Assembly (NCBI GenBank): GCA_038229595.1
Contig: JBBROH010000192.1
Coordinates: 1 to 7,703, forward strand
Length of the DNA stretch: 7,703 bases
From: JBBROH01 sp038229595
Lineage (GTDB): Bacteria; Chloroflexota; Chloroflexia; QHBQ01
Direction: 5' to 3'
The notes below the pieces were generated by a model. It did not search any database, was not told the DNA's origin, and worked only from the letters and a program-made list of their open reading frames with translations. The position numbers and the translations under genes are program-made. Below, one piece after another: positions 6,064 to 7,703 of the stretch. Each line of letters opens with the position of its first letter. Within the stretch, counting starts at the first letter, position 1.

Positions 6064-6180
6064 GTGTTAATTTTCCTGCTGTTCAGGCAAAGTAACTCCT
6101 TAAAGGCTGTCAATGTCCCCGAAGAACTGCGCTCTACCGAGATGCTGAACTACCTGCGCGAAGGCTTGCTGCCAATCTAA
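6064..6180 (+). pseudogene. Unrecognised short ORF, perhaps a C-terminal fragment
   Basis: A frame from GTG 6064 encodes 38 residues. It starts with a hydrophobic patch (VLIFLLF) and continues NSLKAVNVPEELRSTEMLNY to an LREGLLPI end at TAA 6178-6180. The second half looks like real protein sequence and is richer in GC than the DNA before it, so a junction near 6100 is likely. I do not recognise the family. No ribosome binding site is evident. Confidence 0.25.
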
Positions 6181-6184
6181 CATC

Positions 6185-6370
6185 TTACCAGTCAGCTTTC
6201 CCACGAAGCACCAAACCTCTCCCCTGGAGTCTTCTTACATACGCCGCTTGCACCATCTCCTCGGTAGCCGCTGGTTCGCCTGAAACCTGCTGGCTGACTT
6301 CCTCTTTGCCCTCTAGCAGATACGCACCCAGGTTGAGCGGGTCGAGCAGGCAGGCGGTGATGAGCCTCAC
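6185..6370 (-). pseudogene. Unrecognised 61-residue ORF cut by the MITE-like element
   Basis: On the - strand a frame from GTG at 6370-6368 encodes 61 residues (LITACLLDPLNLGAYLLEG near the start, GLVLRGKADW at the end). Its upstream end coincides exactly with the edge of the inverted-repeat element at 6370. It may therefore be the remainder of a longer - strand gene broken by that insertion, or a chance ORF. No domain is recognised. Confidence 0.2.
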
Positions 6371-6458
6371 TAAGTAACTATCTCAAAAGGGCAGGCTTTG
6401 TGCCTAGCCGCTACAAAGGCTCAAGCACAAGCAGACGGGTTTTGAGATAGTTACTAAG
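6370..6458. mobile_element. MITE-like element with 14-bp TIRs and CTAAG flanks
   Basis: The inverted repeats TAACTATCTCAAAA (6375-6388) and TTTTGAGATAGTTA (6440-6453) are perfect and bound a 79-bp non-coding element. A CTAAG direct repeat flanks it (6370-6374 and 6454-6458), as expected for a 5-bp target duplication. The boundary is ambiguous: a 15-bp TIR with a TAA duplication also fits. Alternatively, the left repeat could be the true end of the neighbouring transposase element, because it lies on the correct side of that gene's 3' end and in the correct orientation. Confidence 0.6.
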
Positions 6459-6461
6459 GAC

Positions 6462-7370
6462 TTACGGTTCGCTGATTTTAGTCGAGAGTAGGGGCAGGTC
6501 GGCAGCTAGTTGTTCATACAGTGCTGGCGGCCAGCCGAGTAGTTCTAGAATACGCATCTGTACTTGGTTTAGAGGAGTGACATGGTAGCTTATCAGCGTG
6601 CCAACAGCCACAATGCTCAGATGCAGGTTGCGGAACGCCCGCAGCAGGCTTTCGCTGCGGGGGCGGCTTGTCCGCCGCCGCACCTGCCCTGCATACAAAC
6701 CAGCCAACTCCTCGTTGCGCTCCACCAAGCGACTGCGTACCTCGTGTTCCAGCAACAACAAGCCCCGCAAGCCTATGCTCAACAGTCGGATCAGCCCGGT
6801 CACCTGGGCATCTTTTTGCAGGTACACGGCTCGCAGCGACAACGGTTGCCCCTTCAACCGCCCAAAGTCCGCTTCAATCAGGTACTCACTCCTGTAAGCC
6901 GCGACGGCTTGGCCCAAGCTCAACTCGCTGGCAGGCTGGTTAGTGGCGTACACCTGCCAACCCAGCCCCGCCTCAGCCTCGGCTACCGAGGCCGTCGCCA
7001 AGCTGCTCAGCACCAATCAGCACAGGCCAGCTTTGTCGGCTACACTGCTATAGCTCAACGCCAGCAGCCCACTAACCCCAGCCGCAGCGACCAAACCAGT
7101 GACCGCCGTCTGCAACTCAGCCTCGCTGCGGTAGACCCGCTTGCCTCGTTTGTAGGCGCACAACTTCGCCACTGCCGCTTGCACGGTCGTCAGCTTGTGG
7201 TGCAGGGCTTGCGCTTCACGCTTGGCACGAGCCAACGAACGCACGTACAGTCGTCGCTCGGTCCAAGGGTAAGCCTGGCTCGCAACTGTCGTTGCCTGCT
7301 GCACTTCGCGCTCAAAGTCAACCAAGTCCTGGCTTGCCAAGTCGTGGGGCAGGCTGCGTAGTGCCTGAGC
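6462..7370 (-). pseudogene. IS1634/IS4-type transposase, C-terminal remnant with in-frame TGA
   Basis: One - strand frame runs from just after a TAG (7373-7371) to TAA (6464-6462), interrupted by a TGA at 7019-7017. Upstream of the stop it reads LRSLPHDLASQDLVDFEREV and a helical region. Downstream it gives GLGWQVYATNQPASELSLGQ, then AYRSEYLIEADFGRLKGQPL, then TGLIRLLSIGLRGLLLLE. The IE-x2-FGRLKG part carries the presumed third acidic residue of the DDE site (YREK-like signature of the IS4 clan). The family is usually about 500-600 residues; only about 300 codons remain, so the half with the first two Asp residues is gone. The stop plus the 5' truncation make it inactive. The break abuts the mcrB fragment at about 7361-7373. 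Confidence 0.8.
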
Positions 7371-7703
7371 CTAATCTGCTGGCGCAGGTAGCGGTGTCGG
7401 GCGTTGACTTGCAAGCATTGCTGACCAGCCTCAACGAGCGGGTTGAAGCACTATTGGGTGCTGACTACCTGATCGACCACAGCTACTTCATGAACTTGCA
7501 AGACCTGACTGAGATGCGGGCCGTCTGGTATGACAAGGTGGTGCCTCTGCTGCAAGAATACTTCTACAACGACTGGCAGCGATTGCAGGCCGTCTTGGGC
7601 AAGACGTTCGTCACCAGTCAGCCGGTCAGCGCACAAGCAAAGAAGGCTTTGGCGCAGGTATGGTCAGGAGATGAGCAGCTTTACCGTATCAACCACGCCT
7701 TGA
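7364..7703 (+). pseudogene. mcrB: McrB-type restriction NTPase, C-terminal part (runs off window)
   Basis: From PEPNLL (7364) the frame continues VDLQALLTSLNERVEALLGA, then DHSYFM, then VVPLLQEYFYNDWQRLQAVL and LYRIN near the window end. This matches the region after the AAA+ core of McrB, the GTP-driven motor that works with the McrC nuclease to cut methylated DNA: the LL-x-x-(I/L)N-x-R(I/V)E-x-L, (D/G)HSYF and PLLQEYFY-x-DW blocks. Walker A and B and the recognition domain should lie upstream but are replaced by the transposase remnant, so this copy is 5'-truncated. No start codon or ribosome binding site fits. An mcrC gene could follow beyond the window. Confidence 0.75.

Noticed and set aside
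6582..7361. Long + strand ORF of 259 codons
   Set aside because: It lies antisense to the recognised transposase remnant, is rich in Gln and Arg without domain features, and is a shadow of that gene.
1..7703. tRNA or rRNA genes, riboswitch
   Set aside because: No cloverleaf, rRNA-like or conserved riboswitch sequence was noticed by eye; a covariance-model search could not be run.

Overview
The window looks like accessory DNA from a member of the Chloroflexota, probably a filamentous Chloroflexia-type bacterium. This is an inference from protein style, not from a marker gene: a triplet of SLH domains of the kind common in that class, a membrane-anchored protein made of GWAVG repeats, RHS-core and WD40 pieces, and several decayed insertion sequences. 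Base composition is uneven: the first gene and the mosaic ORF are GC-rich, while the GWAVG-repeat gene and especially the WD40 fragment are visibly AT-richer, which suggests different origins.

Layout. (1) Positions 3-3068 (+) hold the 3' part of a large secreted protein: a lipase-like alpha/beta hydrolase with a visible Ser-Asp-His triad, then beta-rich domains, then three SLH domains that should hold it on the cell wall. (2) Positions 3069-3383 are intergenic and carry two perfect long hairpins, a very short RHS-like scrap and a 17-bp tandem repeat that may be an IS end. (3) Positions 3384-3654 are the remnant of an IS1-type InsA-like protein with an internal TAG. It is open in frame into (4), a 346-residue membrane-anchored protein with seven GWAVG-type repeats (3696-4736). 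(5) Positions 4737-4949 carry a perfect 37-bp direct repeat, an extended -10 promoter and a good ribosome binding site. (6) Positions 4950-5693 are a 247-residue ORF that reads as an in-frame mosaic of four unrelated gene pieces: the N-terminus of a restriction-modification-type protein, the N-terminus of a VIT1/CCC1 transporter, the motif VI region of a C5-cytosine methyltransferase, and an RHS core. (7) Positions 5669-6052 are a WD40 fragment. (8) Positions 6053-6461 hold two unrecognised short ORFs and a MITE-like inverted-repeat element. (9) Positions 7370-6462 (-) are the C-terminal part of an IS1634/IS4-type transposase with an in-frame TGA. (10) From 7364 to the window end (+) is the C-terminal part of an McrB-type restriction NTPase.

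Only the SLH lipase and the GWAVG protein look like working genes. Everything from 4950 on is a chain of truncated pieces, several from DNA modification or restriction genes, as in a decayed defence island or a recombination hot spot. The strongest candidate for something new is the mosaic ORF at 4950-5693. It keeps a promoter, a ribosome binding site and an uninterrupted frame across four foreign fragments, so it may be a newly born chimeric gene or simply a lucky junk ORF.
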